Of a stretch of DNA of 64,000 bases, positions 26,433 to 36,157 are shown piece after piece. Made by a program: the position numbers and the translations under genes. The notes under the pieces were generated by a model. That model did no database searches. It was given only the letters and a program-made list of their open reading frames with translations, and was not told the DNA's origin. The DNA is from Paraburkholderia sp. FT54 (GTDB lineage Bacteria; Pseudomonadota; Gammaproteobacteria; Burkholderiales; Burkholderiaceae). Numbering within the stretch: position 1 is the first letter of the stretch; each line of letters begins with the position of its first letter. The stretch spans positions 3,472,001 through 3,536,000 of the forward strand of contig NZ_CP134195.1 in the NCBI RefSeq assembly GCF_031585635.1, read 5' to 3'.

Positions 26433-27392
26433 CTAGGCCTCGAGGGCGGCAGCGGGTGTCGAACCGGCGTGTGATTCGACGAAGTCACGATATGTGGACG
26501 CGATTCCGTCCTCCAGACCGATCGTCGCCTGCCAGCCCATTTGCGCGAGGCGGGAAACGTCGAGCAGCTTGCGTGGCGTGCCGTCGGGTTTCGAGGCGTC
26601 GAACACGAGTTCGCCTTCGAAGCCGACCACCTTGCAGATGCATTCGGCGAGCTCGCGAATCGACAGATCCTCACCCACACCGACGTTGAAGAGGCCCTCG
26701 GTCACGTTGTGCTCGAGCACGAACAGCGTGGCCGCGGCGAGGTCGTCGACGTGCAGGAACTCACGGCGCGGCGTGCCCGAACCCCATACGCCCAGCGTTG
26801 CGTCGCCGTTCAGCTTCGCTTCGTGCGCTTTACGCAGGAGCGCCGGCAACACGTGGCTGCTGTTCAGATCGTAGTTGTCGTTCGGGCCGTACAGATTGGT
26901 CGGCATCAACGCGACATAGTGCGTGTTGTACTCGCGGTTGTACGCTTCGCACAGCTTGAGGCCGGCGATTTTGGCGATCGCGTAGGCGTCGTTGGTCGGC
27001 TCCAGCGGCGAGGTCAGCAGATACTCCTCGCGAATCGGCTGCGGACACTGCTTCGGATAGATGCACGACGAACCGAAGAACACCAGGCGCTCGACCTTGG
27101 CGCGGTACGCGGCATGGATCACGTTGGTTTCGATCACGAGGTTTTCGTAAATGAACTCACCCGGCCGCGTCGCGTTCGCGAGAATTCCGCCCACGCGCGC
27201 GGCCGCGAGCAGCACCACGTCGATCTTTTCGCTTTCGAAGAAGCGATTCACGGCCGCCTGATCCGTGAGGTCGAGTTCCTTGCGCGAGCGGGTGATCACG
27301 TTCTGATACCCGTCGGCGGCAAGACGCCTGAGCAGCGCGGACCCGACCATGCCACGGTGGCCCGCGACGAAGATGCGTGCTTGTTTGTTCAT
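26433..27392 (-). CDS. fcl: GDP-L-fucose synthase (GDP-4-keto-6-deoxymannose epimerase/reductase)
   Basis: A 319-aa short-chain dehydrogenase-fold enzyme. The NADP motif is GHRGMVGSAL (about 10-19) and the catalytic Tyr137-x3-Lys141 lies in YAIAK; a Ser in GSSCIYP completes the triad. It converts the Gmd product to GDP-L-fucose by 3,5-epimerisation and 4-reduction. The gene is 5 bases downstream of gmd. The product may feed the WcaI-like or the neighbouring GT4 enzyme. Confidence 0.95.
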   Translation of the reverse strand: MNKQARIFVAGHRGMVGSALLRRLAADGYQNVITRSRKELDLTDQAAVNRFFESEKIDVVLLAAARVGGILANATRPGEFIYENLVIETNVIHAAYRAKVERLVFFGSSCIYPKQCPQPIREEYLLTSPLEPTNDAYAIAKIAGLKLCEAYNREYNTHYVALMPTNLYGPNDNYDLNSSHVLPALLRKAHEAKLNGDATLGVWGSGTPRREFLHVDDLAAATLFVLEHNVTEGLFNVGVGEDLSIRELAECICKVVGFEGELVFDASKPDGTPRKLLDVSRLAQMGWQATIGLEDGIASTYRDFVESHAGSTPAAALEA

Positions 27393-27397
27393 CGCCG

Positions 27398-28516
27398 TTA
27401 CTCGTGATGTTCCAGCGCCGTGAATCCGGCCAGCGTGACGAGCGCGTCACGTCGTGCAATCTGATAATCCGAGCGCACCATTTCCTTGACGAGCGACTCG
27501 AACGAGGTGGTCGGCCGCCAGCCGAGCTTCGCATGCGCCTTCGACGGATCGCCGAGCAGCGTCTCGACCTCGGCGGGCCGGAAGTAGCGCGGATCGACGC
27601 GCACGATCACGTCGCCCGGCGACATCTTGATCTCGCGCCCTTCCACCTTTTCGACGATACCGATTTCATCCACGCCGGTGCCTTCGAAACGCACGGTAAC
27701 GCCCAGTTCAGCGGCGGCGTGCTGCACGAACTGCCGCACGCTGTACTGCACGCCCGTTGCGATCACGTAATCCTCCGGCCGCTCCTGTTGCAGCATGCGC
27801 CATTGCATTTCCACGTAATCGCGGGCATGGCCCCAGTCGCGCAACGCCGACAGGTTGCCCAGATACAAGGTCTTCTGCATGCCCACCGCGATGCGCGCGA
27901 CAGCGCGCGTGATCTTGCGCGTCACGAACGTCTCGCCGCGCACCGGCGATTCGTGATTGAACAGAATCCCGTTGCAGGCATAGAGACCGTAAGCCTCGCG
28001 ATAATTGACCGTGGTCCAGTACGCGAACAGCTTGGCGACGGCATACGGGCTGCGCGGATAGAACGGCGTGGTCTCCGACTGCGGCACCTGTTGCACGAGG
28101 CCGTACAGTTCCGAGGTCGAGGCCTGGTAAAAGCGCGTCTTCTCCTGCAACCCGAGAATGCGGATCGCTTCGAGAATCCGCAAGGCGCCGAGGCCGTCCG
28201 CATTGGCCGTGTATTCCGGTTCCTCGAACGACACCGCCACGTGGCTCTGCGCGGCGAGGTTGTAGATCTCGTCCGGCTCGACGCGCTGGATCACGCGCAG
28301 AATGCTGGTCGAGTCGGTCAGATCCGCGTGGTGCAGAAAGAGTCGCTGGTCCGGATCGTGAGGATCGCGGTAGAGGTGATCGATCCGGTCTGTGTTGAAC
28401 AGGGATGACCTGCGTTTGATGCCGTGTACGTCGTAGTCCTTGGCGAGCAGCAACTCCGCCAGGTACGATCCGTCCTGTCCAGTGATGCCGGTGATCAGCG
28501 CGACCTTACGTTTCAT
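27398..28516 (-). CDS. gmd: GDP-mannose 4,6-dehydratase
   Basis: A 372-aa extended SDR. It has the NADP motif [14 protein letters not shown] (about 9-22), the characteristic [18 protein letters not shown], and a YxxxK active site in [12 protein letters not shown]. The closing segment [23 protein letters not shown] is diagnostic for Gmd. It makes GDP-4-dehydro-6-deoxy-D-mannose from GDP-mannose supplied by ManC, feeding Fcl encoded next. Confidence 0.96.
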   Translation of the reverse strand: MKRKVALITGITGQDGSYLAELLLAKDYDVHGIKRRSSLFNTDRIDHLYRDPHDPDQRLFLHHADLTDSTSILRVIQRVEPDEIYNLAAQSHVAVSFEEPEYTANADGLGALRILEAIRILGLQEKTRFYQASTSELYGLVQQVPQSETTPFYPRSPYAVAKLFAYWTTVNYREAYGLYACNGILFNHESPVRGETFVTRKITRAVARIAVGMQKTLYLGNLSALRDWGHARDYVEMQWRMLQQERPEDYVIATGVQYSVRQFVQHAAAELGVTVRFEGTGVDEIGIVEKVEGREIKMSPGDVIVRVDPRYFRPAEVETLLGDPSKAHAKLGWRPTTSFESLVKEMVRSDYQIARRDALVTLAGFTALEHHE

Positions 28517-28596
28517 GGAACCTTCTCCTCGTTAACCTTTGCAATGCCAATCCACCACCCGGTTGAGCCTTTGTTGCGCGGCCGCCGGCCGCTGTC

Positions 28597-30831
28597 TCAA
28601 CCAGCGATGCTGTCGTAGCCGTAGTAACCGCCCTGATAACCCGAGCCGAGGAACGCGCCTTCCTGCGGCACATCGGTCAGCAGCACGCCTCTGAGCCCCA
28701 CACCGCCATTACGCAGCCGCTTGGCCGTCTCCATGACCTCGTTGAGCGGATGGCGGCCATGGCGCACCACCAGCAGCGTGGTGCCGGCGTACTTGCCGAT
28801 CACCGTCGAGTCGGTCACCGCCAGAACCGGCGGCGTGTCGACGATCACGAGGTCGTACTGCGCCTTCAATTCTTCGAGCATCAATTCGAAGCGCTTGCTC
28901 ATCAGCAGTTCGGCCGGATGCGAGGGCAGCGTGCCCTTGGCGAGCACGTCGAGACCCGGCAGCACGTCGCGCTGGATCATCGAGCTCAGATCGCCGCCGC
29001 TCAGCACGTCGGACAGACCCGGCTGATGCGCGACACCAAAATGCGAGTGCACGTCGCCGCGCCGCATGTCGCCGTCGATAATCAGCACGCGCTTGTTCGC
29101 CGAGGCCACCAGCGCCGCCAGATTCACCGACAGGAACGACTTGCCGGAATCGGGCCGTGAACCGGTGATCATCACCACGTTGTTCTCCGCGTGATCGAGC
29201 GAGAGCTGCAACGAGGTGCGCAGATTGCGCACGCCTTCCACCGCGATGTCTTCCGGCGCCTGCTGCGCGAGCACATGCAGCCCGCGACGGCGCAGCATGA
29301 CGTTTTCCTGCAGTTTCAACTGGGTCTGGCTGCGCGGCACGACCGCAAACACCGGCACGCCGAGCATGCCTTCGAGTTCGTCCGGACGTTCCACGCCGCC
29401 GTACATCGCGCGCTTGAAGAAGGTCAGCAGGATGCCGAGCACGAGACCGCCGCCGAGCGCGATCAGGATCGCGAGCACGCGCTTCGGGCGTACGGGTTCA
29501 TCCGGGGCTTCGGCGAAGTCGACCACGCGCACGCTGCCCACCTGTCCCGCCTTCGCCACGCGCAGTTGCTGCGCACTGTTCAGCAGATTGGTGTACAGCT
29601 CCGTGTCGACGTGCACGTCGCGCAGCAGACGCAATGCGGTCTGCTCCGTATCCGGCATGACCGCCACGCTGCGGTTCATGGTGGCCGCCGCGCCTTGCAA
29701 GGCGGCGATCTGCGCGTCGAGCGAGGCCACCGCCGGGTGATTCGCCGTGAAGCGTTGCGACATCTCCGCGCGTTGCTGCTGCAGATCCATCAGCTTGGTC
29801 TTGTTATCGACGATCTGTTGCAGCAGCAGGCGGCTTTCTTCGCCCAGGTCGACCGTGCCGTGCGTGTTGCGGAACTTGTTGTAGCGCTGCTCCGCATCGT
29901 CGAGTTCCTTGCGCAGGCCGGGTAGTTGCTGATCGAGGAAGGCCAGCATGTGCTCGGCTTCGGTCGAACGGCTCTCCACATCCTGCCGCACGAACTCGCG
30001 CGCCATGCTGTTGACGATCGCCGCCGTCAAGCCGCTGTCGCCGCCTTCCAGACTCGCGCGGATCACACCGGATTGCAGCGTGGTTTCCTGCACCACCAGC
30101 GCCTTTTGCAGGCGATCCACCGTGCTCAGCGTCGAGGCCCGCTGCAATTCGAAACGCGAACCGGCTGCGCCGACCAGCTTGTCGACGCGCAGCGTGATCG
30201 GCCCGTCGGCGGTATCCGTTTGCACGGTTTCGCCCACTTTCCCCGACAGAATCGCAATACCGTTCTTGTCGCGCAGCACATACGAACCGTCATTGCTGGA
30301 AATCAGCGTGAAGGTTGTGTCGTACATGTCCTTCGACGTGTCGAACTGCGACACCGAAATGCTCTCGTCACCCCATGCATAGCCGGACAGGTTGATGAAC
30401 TGCGGCAACTTGAAGCCCCATTGCCCGTTCACCAACCCCGCAATCATTCCGCCGATGATCGGAAAATAGCGCGGCCCAGCCGTGATATCGAGGTGCAGCT
30501 TCTTGACGGTTTCTTCCGTGACCAGACGCGACTTCAGCAACTCGATCTCGGCCGCCGTCGAAGGCTTGGTGTCGAACATGCCGGTAAGCGGCGGCAAGGA
30601 ATCCTTGCCGTTCGCATTGGCATTCGCCGTCTTGTCCTCGACGTGAAACAAGACATCCGCGCGGTACGTCGGCGGCGCGAGGAAGGCGTACGCGCACCCC
30701 AGCGCGAGCGCGATCAGCGTCACCATCACGATCGTGCGCCAACCTCGCACGATCGTACGCAGATAGTCCGACAGATGAAGCTCGTCCGTTCCGGACACGT
30801 CGGTGTAGCGGTTTTCGAAGTTGATTGCCAT
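28597..30831 (-). CDS. wzc: Wzc-type bacterial tyrosine kinase / polysaccharide co-polymerase
   Basis: I take ATG 30831 (GGGTGA upstream), giving 744 aa. The N-terminal Wzz domain has TM1 near 30-50 and a long periplasmic coiled coil (about 260-420), with TM2 at about 450-470 (VLAILIALGGGLVLGILLTFF). The cytoplasmic BY-kinase has Walker A GSRPDSGKS (Lys564), Walker A' VLIIDGDMRRG and Walker B VIVDTPPVL. It ends with a Tyr cluster (GYQGGYYGYDS), the autophosphorylation tail. It controls chain length and export with Wza. Confidence 0.95.
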   Translation of the reverse strand: MAINFENRYTDVSGTDELHLSDYLRTIVRGWRTIVMVTLIALALGCAYAFLAPPTYRADVLFHVEDKTANANANGKDSLPPLTGMFDTKPSTAAEIELLKSRLVTEETVKKLHLDITAGPRYFPIIGGMIAGLVNGQWGFKLPQFINLSGYAWGDESISVSQFDTSKDMYDTTFTLISSNDGSYVLRDKNGIAILSGKVGETVQTDTADGPITLRVDKLVGAAGSRFELQRASTLSTVDRLQKALVVQETTLQSGVIRASLEGGDSGLTAAIVNSMAREFVRQDVESRSTEAEHMLAFLDQQLPGLRKELDDAEQRYNKFRNTHGTVDLGEESRLLLQQIVDNKTKLMDLQQQRAEMSQRFTANHPAVASLDAQIAALQGAAATMNRSVAVMPDTEQTALRLLRDVHVDTELYTNLLNSAQQLRVAKAGQVGSVRVVDFAEAPDEPVRPKRVLAILIALGGGLVLGILLTFFKRAMYGGVERPDELEGMLGVPVFAVVPRSQTQLKLQENVMLRRRGLHVLAQQAPEDIAVEGVRNLRTSLQLSLDHAENNVVMITGSRPDSGKSFLSVNLAALVASANKRVLIIDGDMRRGDVHSHFGVAHQPGLSDVLSGGDLSSMIQRDVLPGLDVLAKGTLPSHPAELLMSKRFELMLEELKAQYDLVIVDTPPVLAVTDSTVIGKYAGTTLLVVRHGRHPLNEVMETAKRLRNGGVGLRGVLLTDVPQEGAFLGSGYQGGYYGYDSIAG

Positions 30832-30880
30832 TTTCTTCACCCAACAAAGCCCGGCGGTTCAAGATCACGTTGCACGGTTG

Positions 30881-32020
30881 TTATTTCGCGAGGACGGCCC
30901 CCGTTACAGCCGCATTGATCGCCGGCAGCAGCAGGTTCAACACGCGGTTGAAGCGGACCAGCCCGCCTTGACCGACATACACGACGTCCTTCGGCTGCAG
31001 TTCGAACTGATTGGCGAGCACCATCGACACCGGCGACGTCGCATCGAGGTGGTACACCTCAGGCGTTTCGCTCGTGGAATTGCGGATCACGAACAGTTGC
31101 CGCGCCGCGGCCGTGTTCGAGTCGAAGCTGCCGCTGTCGGAAATCGCCTGCGAAAGCGTCAGCGAGCCGTTGCGCATCGGCAGGATGGTCGCCGGCTTGT
31201 TGACTTCGCCCATCACATAGACACCGCTGTCTTCGCGCGATGCCACACGCAGCGCATCGCCCGGTTGCATGTAGATGTCCGACGGATTTTTGCCACGCTT
31301 GATCAGATCGTCGAGGTTGAGCTGATACGGGACGCCGTTGCGGATCAACACCACGCGGCTGCGGTCCGCATTCGGGCTCAGGCCGCCGCTCAAGCTGATC
31401 GCGGTCGTCAGCGACATCGGAATGTCGTTGACCGACTGAGTGCCAGGCGTGCGCACTTCACCGTCCACATAGACCTGCTGCGCGCGGAACGAGGCCACCC
31501 GTACCGTCACTTCCGGCTTCTGATATACGTTGCTCAGCCGCCGGTGCAATTCCTTCTGGATCGTCGTGACGTCCTTGCCGGCCACATGCACGTTGCCTGC
31601 GTACGGGAACTGCACATCGCCGTTTTCGTCGATCAGGAAGCCGGGTGCGGCATCCGTCGCCTTCACGCCCTGTGCCGGCTGACCGAGCGCGGCCGCGAGT
31701 TCCGGGTGATCCCACACGACGATTTGCAGCACGTCGCCGGGGCCGACCTTGTAAGCGGTCGGCTTGCCGAACAGCGCGAGCATCTGCGGCGACAGCGGCG
31801 CGGTCGCCTGCGCCTGGTTCATCTTGCGCAGCAGCGTGAGATTGATATCGGTAATCGGTATCTGTTGTTGCGTATTCGCTTCAGTACTGTAATCACCACC
31901 CGTGTCCTGAACTGCGGCAGGCGTGACCATCCGCTGGCCCGGTGCGATCCCGCATCCGGAAAGCAGTGCGGCAGTAGCGAAAACCAGGAGACTTCCCGTG
32001 CGTAAACCAAGCGAGCTCAT
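30881..32020 (-). CDS. wza: Wza-type outer-membrane polysaccharide export lipoprotein
   Basis: ATG 32020 with GGAGGAAA upstream gives 379 aa. A lipoprotein signal ends in LLSGC (Cys23). The Poly_export/SLBB domain begins at KVGPGDVLQIVVWDHPEL, followed by two SLBB repeats (VYVDGEVRTPGTQSVND.. and VYVMGEVNKPATILPM..) and a C-terminal segment for the outer-membrane helix barrel. It forms the octameric channel that exports the EPS together with Wzc, encoded 49 bases downstream. Confidence 0.95.
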   Translation of the reverse strand: MSSLGLRTGSLLVFATAALLSGCGIAPGQRMVTPAAVQDTGGDYSTEANTQQQIPITDINLTLLRKMNQAQATAPLSPQMLALFGKPTAYKVGPGDVLQIVVWDHPELAAALGQPAQGVKATDAAPGFLIDENGDVQFPYAGNVHVAGKDVTTIQKELHRRLSNVYQKPEVTVRVASFRAQQVYVDGEVRTPGTQSVNDIPMSLTTAISLSGGLSPNADRSRVVLIRNGVPYQLNLDDLIKRGKNPSDIYMQPGDALRVASREDSGVYVMGEVNKPATILPMRNGSLTLSQAISDSGSFDSNTAAARQLFVIRNSTSETPEVYHLDATSPVSMVLANQFELQPKDVVYVGQGGLVRFNRVLNLLLPAINAAVTGAVLAK

Positions 32021-32086
32021 GATGTTTCCTCCGTGCGCCACGGCGTTTTTCCTCAAGGGAGGGTGCGCCCAGCGTATTGTTAACAA

Positions 32087-33472
32087 CTAATAAGCGTTTC
32101 GATGCACCAGTCCGGCGACTATCGTCGCGCCGATAATCCGCATGTCGAGTGCGAACGACCAATGGCCCAGGTAATACAGGTCATGTTCGACGCGACGTTC
32201 CATCTTTTCGATGCGGTCGGTTTCGCCACGAAAGCCGTTGATCTGTGCCCACCCCGTGATCCCCGGCTTTATGCGGTAGCGATTGATATAGCCCGCGACC
32301 ACTTTCTGATAAAGGTCGTCGTGCTCGAGTGCATGGGGACGCGGTCCAACGACCGACATGTCGCCACGCAACACGTTGAAAAATTGCGGCAGTTCGTCGA
32401 GGCTCGTGCGGCGCAGGAAGGCGCCCACTTTGGTGACGCGCGGATCATTGCGCGTGGCTTGCCTGACGGTGCCTTTTTGCTCGGTATGCAAACGCATCGA
32501 GCGGAATTTGTAGATCGTGAATACGTGGCCGTCCGCGCCTTTGCGTTTCTGCTTGAACAGAACCGGACCGCGCGACGACAGCTTCACTGCGATCGCAATG
32601 GCGAGCATGACCGGCGCGAGCGCGATCAGCGCGGTCAGGGCGAACAGGCGGTCGAAAATTTCCTTCTTCAGCATCGAACTGGCGGACAGCGGCGAGGCCA
32701 CGAGATTGATCGCCGGCACGCCGAGCAGATCGATCACGCCGCTGCCTTCGAAAAGCGCGAGGCTGCGCACGTCCGGCATGAAGCGGATGTTCACCAGATC
32801 GTCGCGGAATTCGCCGACCAGCGAGCAGATCAGCGGCTCCTCGGAAAGCGACAGCATCAGCCACAGTTCGTGCACGTCGTTGGTCCGCATGTAGCCGGCC
32901 AGCGCGTCGACGGTGTCGAACACCGGCACGCCCTGGCTCGTGACCGGCGACACGTCCGGACGCGCGTTGTACACGGCCGTGGCGCGAAAACCCGTGGTCG
33001 GCGCCGCATTGATCCGACGAATGATCGCGTCGCATTGCGAGCCGCTGCCGACAATGGCGACCTGATGCAAGTTCATCCCCGCACTGCGTGCGCTCGCCAG
33101 CACGGCGTGCGTCATCAGCCGGTACGCGATCAGCAAGCCGCCGGTCACCGCCGTCCAGTACGAGAACCACAGCCGCGACACGAAGTCGATCCGATGCAGC
33201 GAATACATCAGCACGAGGGCGCTGCCCTGCACCATCAGCCATGCGAGCGAGACCTGGCCGGCCAGCGCCAGCTTGGAGCGGCCACGCCATGATTCATAGA
33301 CGCCGAACGCCGGAAAGATGGCCAGCGCGAAGGCAGCGGAAAACATCACGAGCGCCCAATAGAAACCGGATTGAGCGAGGTAATCAAAACGGATCTGCGA
33401 CGCCACCGCCGCACCCGCCAACACCAATGCAACATCGAAAACTCGCGCGAGCAAATCTTGAAACTTGCGCAT
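32087..33472 (-). CDS. Undecaprenyl-phosphate sugar-1-phosphate transferase (WcaJ/PHPT family)
   Basis: ATG 33472 with GAGGTG upstream gives 461 aa. Four N-terminal helices (about 15-125) are followed by a CoA-binding-like Rossmann region and a fifth helix at about 265-290. The C-terminal catalytic domain carries [48 protein letters not shown] and [15 protein letters not shown], diagnostic of polyisoprenyl-phosphate hexose-1-phosphate transferases. It starts the repeat unit, probably with glucose-1-phosphate, at the inner membrane. Confidence 0.94.
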   Translation of the reverse strand: MRKFQDLLARVFDVALVLAGAAVASQIRFDYLAQSGFYWALVMFSAAFALAIFPAFGVYESWRGRSKLALAGQVSLAWLMVQGSALVLMYSLHRIDFVSRLWFSYWTAVTGGLLIAYRLMTHAVLASARSAGMNLHQVAIVGSGSQCDAIIRRINAAPTTGFRATAVYNARPDVSPVTSQGVPVFDTVDALAGYMRTNDVHELWLMLSLSEEPLICSLVGEFRDDLVNIRFMPDVRSLALFEGSGVIDLLGVPAINLVASPLSASSMLKKEIFDRLFALTALIALAPVMLAIAIAVKLSSRGPVLFKQKRKGADGHVFTIYKFRSMRLHTEQKGTVRQATRNDPRVTKVGAFLRRTSLDELPQFFNVLRGDMSVVGPRPHALEHDDLYQKVVAGYINRYRIKPGITGWAQINGFRGETDRIEKMERRVEHDLYYLGHWSFALDMRIIGATIVAGLVHRNAY

Positions 33473-33525
33473 TTTGGCCACCTCGTTCTTGCCGTTCTTG
33501 TCCGCAAATGAGTCCGGCGTGCTGT

Positions 33526-35085
33526 TCAGGAGCAGCGGCCGTAGTTGTCGTTGAACCTCACAATGTCGTCTTCACCGAGATAGGTACCTGACTGGATTTC
33601 AATGATTTCGAGCGGCACCTTGCCCGGGTTTTCGAGCCGGTGACGGGTGCCGAGCGGAATGTAGGTCGATTCGTTTTCGCTCAACAGGAACTGCTCTTCG
33701 CCGCGCGTGACGAGCGCCGTGCCGCGCACGACGACCCAGTGTTCCGCACGGTGGTGATGCAATTGCAACGACAGCTGCGCGCCGGGCGTCACGACGATGC
33801 GCTTGACCTGGAAACGCTCGCCATGGTCGATCGAATCGTAGAAACCCCACGGGCGGCGCACCTTGCGATGCGCGTCGGCCTCCGGCGCGTGCTGCGCCTT
33901 GATGCGCGACACCAGCCCCTTCACGTCCTGCACGTGCGAGCGGTCGACCACCAGCACCGCGTCCGCGGTTTCGACCACCACCACGTTGGTGGTGCCGACG
34001 CAGGCGACCAGCCGCCCTTCCGAATGCGCGTAGCTCGATACCGCGCCTTCGAATGTCACCCGGCCGCGCCCTGCGTTGCCGTTGGCGTCCTTCTCCATCG
34101 CGGCCCAGACGGCGTCCCACGAACCCAGATCCGACCAGCCGGCATCCAGTCCGACCACGACGCCGGCGGGCGTCGCGGGCGTGCTCGCAGCGGTGCCATC
34201 TGCCGTTTCCGGCCCGGCCGTCTCCGTCAGGCGCTCCATTACCGCGTAGTCGATCGAATTCGCGGGCGCGCTGAGGAACGCATCGACCAACGGCCGGAAA
34301 TACGCGCCATCGGCGCGGCCGCCAGTGAACGCGCGTTCGCAGGCCGCGTACATCTCCGGTTGCAGACGCTTCAACGTATCGAGCCACACGCTCGCGCGGA
34401 CGATGAAGATGCCGCTGTTCCACCAATACATGCCCGCCGCGACGTACTTCGCCGCGAGTTCTTCCGCGGGCTTTTCGACGAAACCGTCGATCGCATGGCC
34501 GCCGCCCGCCAGCTCGGCGCCGATGCGGATATAGCCGAAGCCCGTGTCGGGGCGCGTGGGCGGCACGCCCAGCGTCGCGATCGAGCCCTGCTCCGCATAG
34601 CGCGCGGCGAGTTCCAGCGCGGCCTGCAAGGCGGGCACGTCGGCGATCGAATGATCCGCGGGCATGACGACGAGAATCGCATCGCCGCCGTCCGCGCACG
34701 CCAGCGACGCCGCCAGCGTCAGCGCCGGCGCCGTATCGCGTCGCGCCGGCTCGACAATAAGACGAGCGTCGACGCCATTTTCATGAAGTTGTTCGGCGAT
34801 CACGAAGCGATGTTCTTCGCCGCACACGATGATCGGCGAAACATCCACGCTCCAGCCCGCCGGAAAGCCGCTCATGCGCCGCGCCGTGGCTTGCAGCAGC
34901 GAGTCGGACCCGACTACGTCGATCAGTTGCTTCGGATAGTTTTCCCGCGACACCGGCCACAGGCGCGTACCTGACCCGCCCGCCAGAATGACCGGGACGA
35001 TGCGCGCGCAAGGGGCGCCCGCCGTCGCGGCATCCGCACCGGTCGGGTCGACCGACACGGCGCTCACAGCTCCCTGAGTCAACAT
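33526..35085 (-). CDS. manC: Mannose-1-phosphate guanylyltransferase / mannose-6-phosphate isomerase
   Basis: ATG 35085 (AAGGA upstream) gives 519 aa. The N-terminal nucleotidyltransferase has the pyrophosphorylase motif AGGSGTRLWPVSRENYPKQ and the FVEKP site. The C-terminal cupin isomerase domain has the type II PMI motifs RPWGFYDSID and QLSLQLHHHRAEHWVVVRGTA. There is an insertion near residues 290-320 rich in Thr/Ala. The bifunctional AlgA/CpsB type makes GDP-mannose for Gmd and the mannosyltransferases. It is the first gene of the minus-strand EPS operon; a perfect palindrome lies 50 bases upstream. Confidence 0.95.
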   Translation of the reverse strand: MLTQGAVSAVSVDPTGADAATAGAPCARIVPVILAGGSGTRLWPVSRENYPKQLIDVVGSDSLLQATARRMSGFPAGWSVDVSPIIVCGEEHRFVIAEQLHENGVDARLIVEPARRDTAPALTLAASLACADGGDAILVVMPADHSIADVPALQAALELAARYAEQGSIATLGVPPTRPDTGFGYIRIGAELAGGGHAIDGFVEKPAEELAAKYVAAGMYWWNSGIFIVRASVWLDTLKRLQPEMYAACERAFTGGRADGAYFRPLVDAFLSAPANSIDYAVMERLTETAGPETADGTAASTPATPAGVVVGLDAGWSDLGSWDAVWAAMEKDANGNAGRGRVTFEGAVSSYAHSEGRLVACVGTTNVVVVETADAVLVVDRSHVQDVKGLVSRIKAQHAPEADAHRKVRRPWGFYDSIDHGERFQVKRIVVTPGAQLSLQLHHHRAEHWVVVRGTALVTRGEEQFLLSENESTYIPLGTRHRLENPGKVPLEIIEIQSGTYLGEDDIVRFNDNYGRCS

Positions 35086-35134
35086 ATTCGCATTCCTTAT
35101 AATTCTCAAAGATCGGCGGAAATTTGGACCGGAT

Positions 35135-35152
35135 GCCGTGTTGCAACACGGC
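35135..35152. promoter_or_regulatory. 18-bp perfect palindrome upstream of manC
   Basis: GCCGTGTTGCAACACGGC reads the same on both strands. It lies between the regulator stop (35174) and the manC start (35085), in the only sizeable gap before the EPS operon. It is a candidate operator for the operon; a terminator role for the regulator transcript is possible but no T-run follows on the minus strand. Confidence 0.55.
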
Positions 35153-35173
35153 CCTCCGGCTGACCCCGCCGCG

Positions 35174-36157
35174 CTATTCGCCGACTAGTCGACGACTTTG
35201 AATCCGAAATTCGGTGGGAGAAATTCTCATCCGCTTGCGAAACACTTTCGCGAGGCGGTCACCGTTACCCATGCCGGTTCGCCGGGCAATCTTGTCGACC
35301 GGCAATTCCGATTCGGTCAACAGGCTGCAAGTCACGGCAAGACGCTCGTGCAACAGAAAACTCGAGGGCGTGATGCCCATTTCCATCTTGAAGCGACGCA
35401 GAAAATTGCGCTCGCTCATCGCGGCAAACTGCGCCGCGTCAGCGATCGAAATTGCCTGCTGGCAATTCTCTTGCAGCCAGCGAGCTGCCGCGCGCACCTT
35501 GTCGCCAGGACTCAGGCCACCGTCTTCGCCGAGCAGCGGCGCGAGATTCGAGCACGAATCCGCCAGCAGGCGCTCGGCAACCGTACGCGCCGTGGCGCCG
35601 CCGAGGTCGCGCTTGATCATGGCGAGCGCGCTCCTCATCGATTCGAGGCGATCGCCCGCATCGGCGGTCTGTTCTGACTGGCGCGCCGGTGCCGACTGCG
35701 CATAAGCATCGCCGGCTTCCTTGCTGTCGGGCACATACGCTGCATCGAGCAGCGCGCGGCCTTCCGCGATCGGCCGGATCATGCCGGTGTTGCGGCGCAC
35801 ACGGCGCAGCCAAGCGATCAGCCGCTCGTCGCTGGCGGCGGCGAGTGCGCCCTTGCCGCCCGCGACATACAACGCATCGAAACCGCCGTAATGGCGCGCG
35901 TCGAGTCCATCTGTCCAGACCCGCAGCGCGGACGACGAAGTCACCATGCCGCCGTCCGCGGACAGGAAGGACACGTCGTATAACCAGCCGCCCGAGCCGG
36001 ACGAAGCCATTTCGTTCGCTGCCTGGAACACCTCGGCAACAACCCCGGCTCCCTGCAGTGAGCAGTCGTTGAACATCAGTATCGCGATGCGACGCATACC
36101 CTTGTTCGGAGCGTGCACCCAGCGCAGCATTGCAGACTCGAGACTCGCGCAGGTCAT
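35174..36157 (-). CDS. AraC-family regulator with PfpI/DJ-1-like N-terminal domain
   Basis: I place the start at ATG 36157, with GAGAGG at 6 bases; 327 aa. The N-terminal region (about 22-190) has the class-I glutamine-amidotransferase-like fold of GlxA/ArgR-type regulators (IAILMFNDCSLQGAGVVAEVFQAAN; DALYVAGGKGALA), and the nucleophile-elbow Cys is replaced (VAGGKG). Two AraC HTH motifs fill the C-terminus (about 225-320, AQFAAMSERNFLRRFKMEMGITPSSFLLHERL). It is encoded directly upstream of the EPS operon in the same direction and is its likely regulator. Confidence 0.9.
   Translation of the reverse strand: MTCASLESAMLRWVHAPNKGMRRIAILMFNDCSLQGAGVVAEVFQAANEMASSGSGGWLYDVSFLSADGGMVTSSSALRVWTDGLDARHYGGFDALYVAGGKGALAAASDERLIAWLRRVRRNTGMIRPIAEGRALLDAAYVPDSKEAGDAYAQSAPARQSEQTADAGDRLESMRSALAMIKRDLGGATARTVAERLLADSCSNLAPLLGEDGGLSPGDKVRAAARWLQENCQQAISIADAAQFAAMSERNFLRRFKMEMGITPSSFLLHERLAVTCSLLTESELPVDKIARRTGMGNGDRLAKVFRKRMRISPTEFRIQSRRLVGE

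Noticed and set aside
26321..26680. N-terminal extension of the glycosyltransferase at 25178
   Set aside because: It overlaps fcl and reads as low-complexity; ATG 26320 has a good ribosome site.
35086..35173. Sigma-54 promoter before manC, as expected for Bep-type loci
   Set aside because: No GG-N10-GC with TGGCAC/TTGC context was found on the correct strand.
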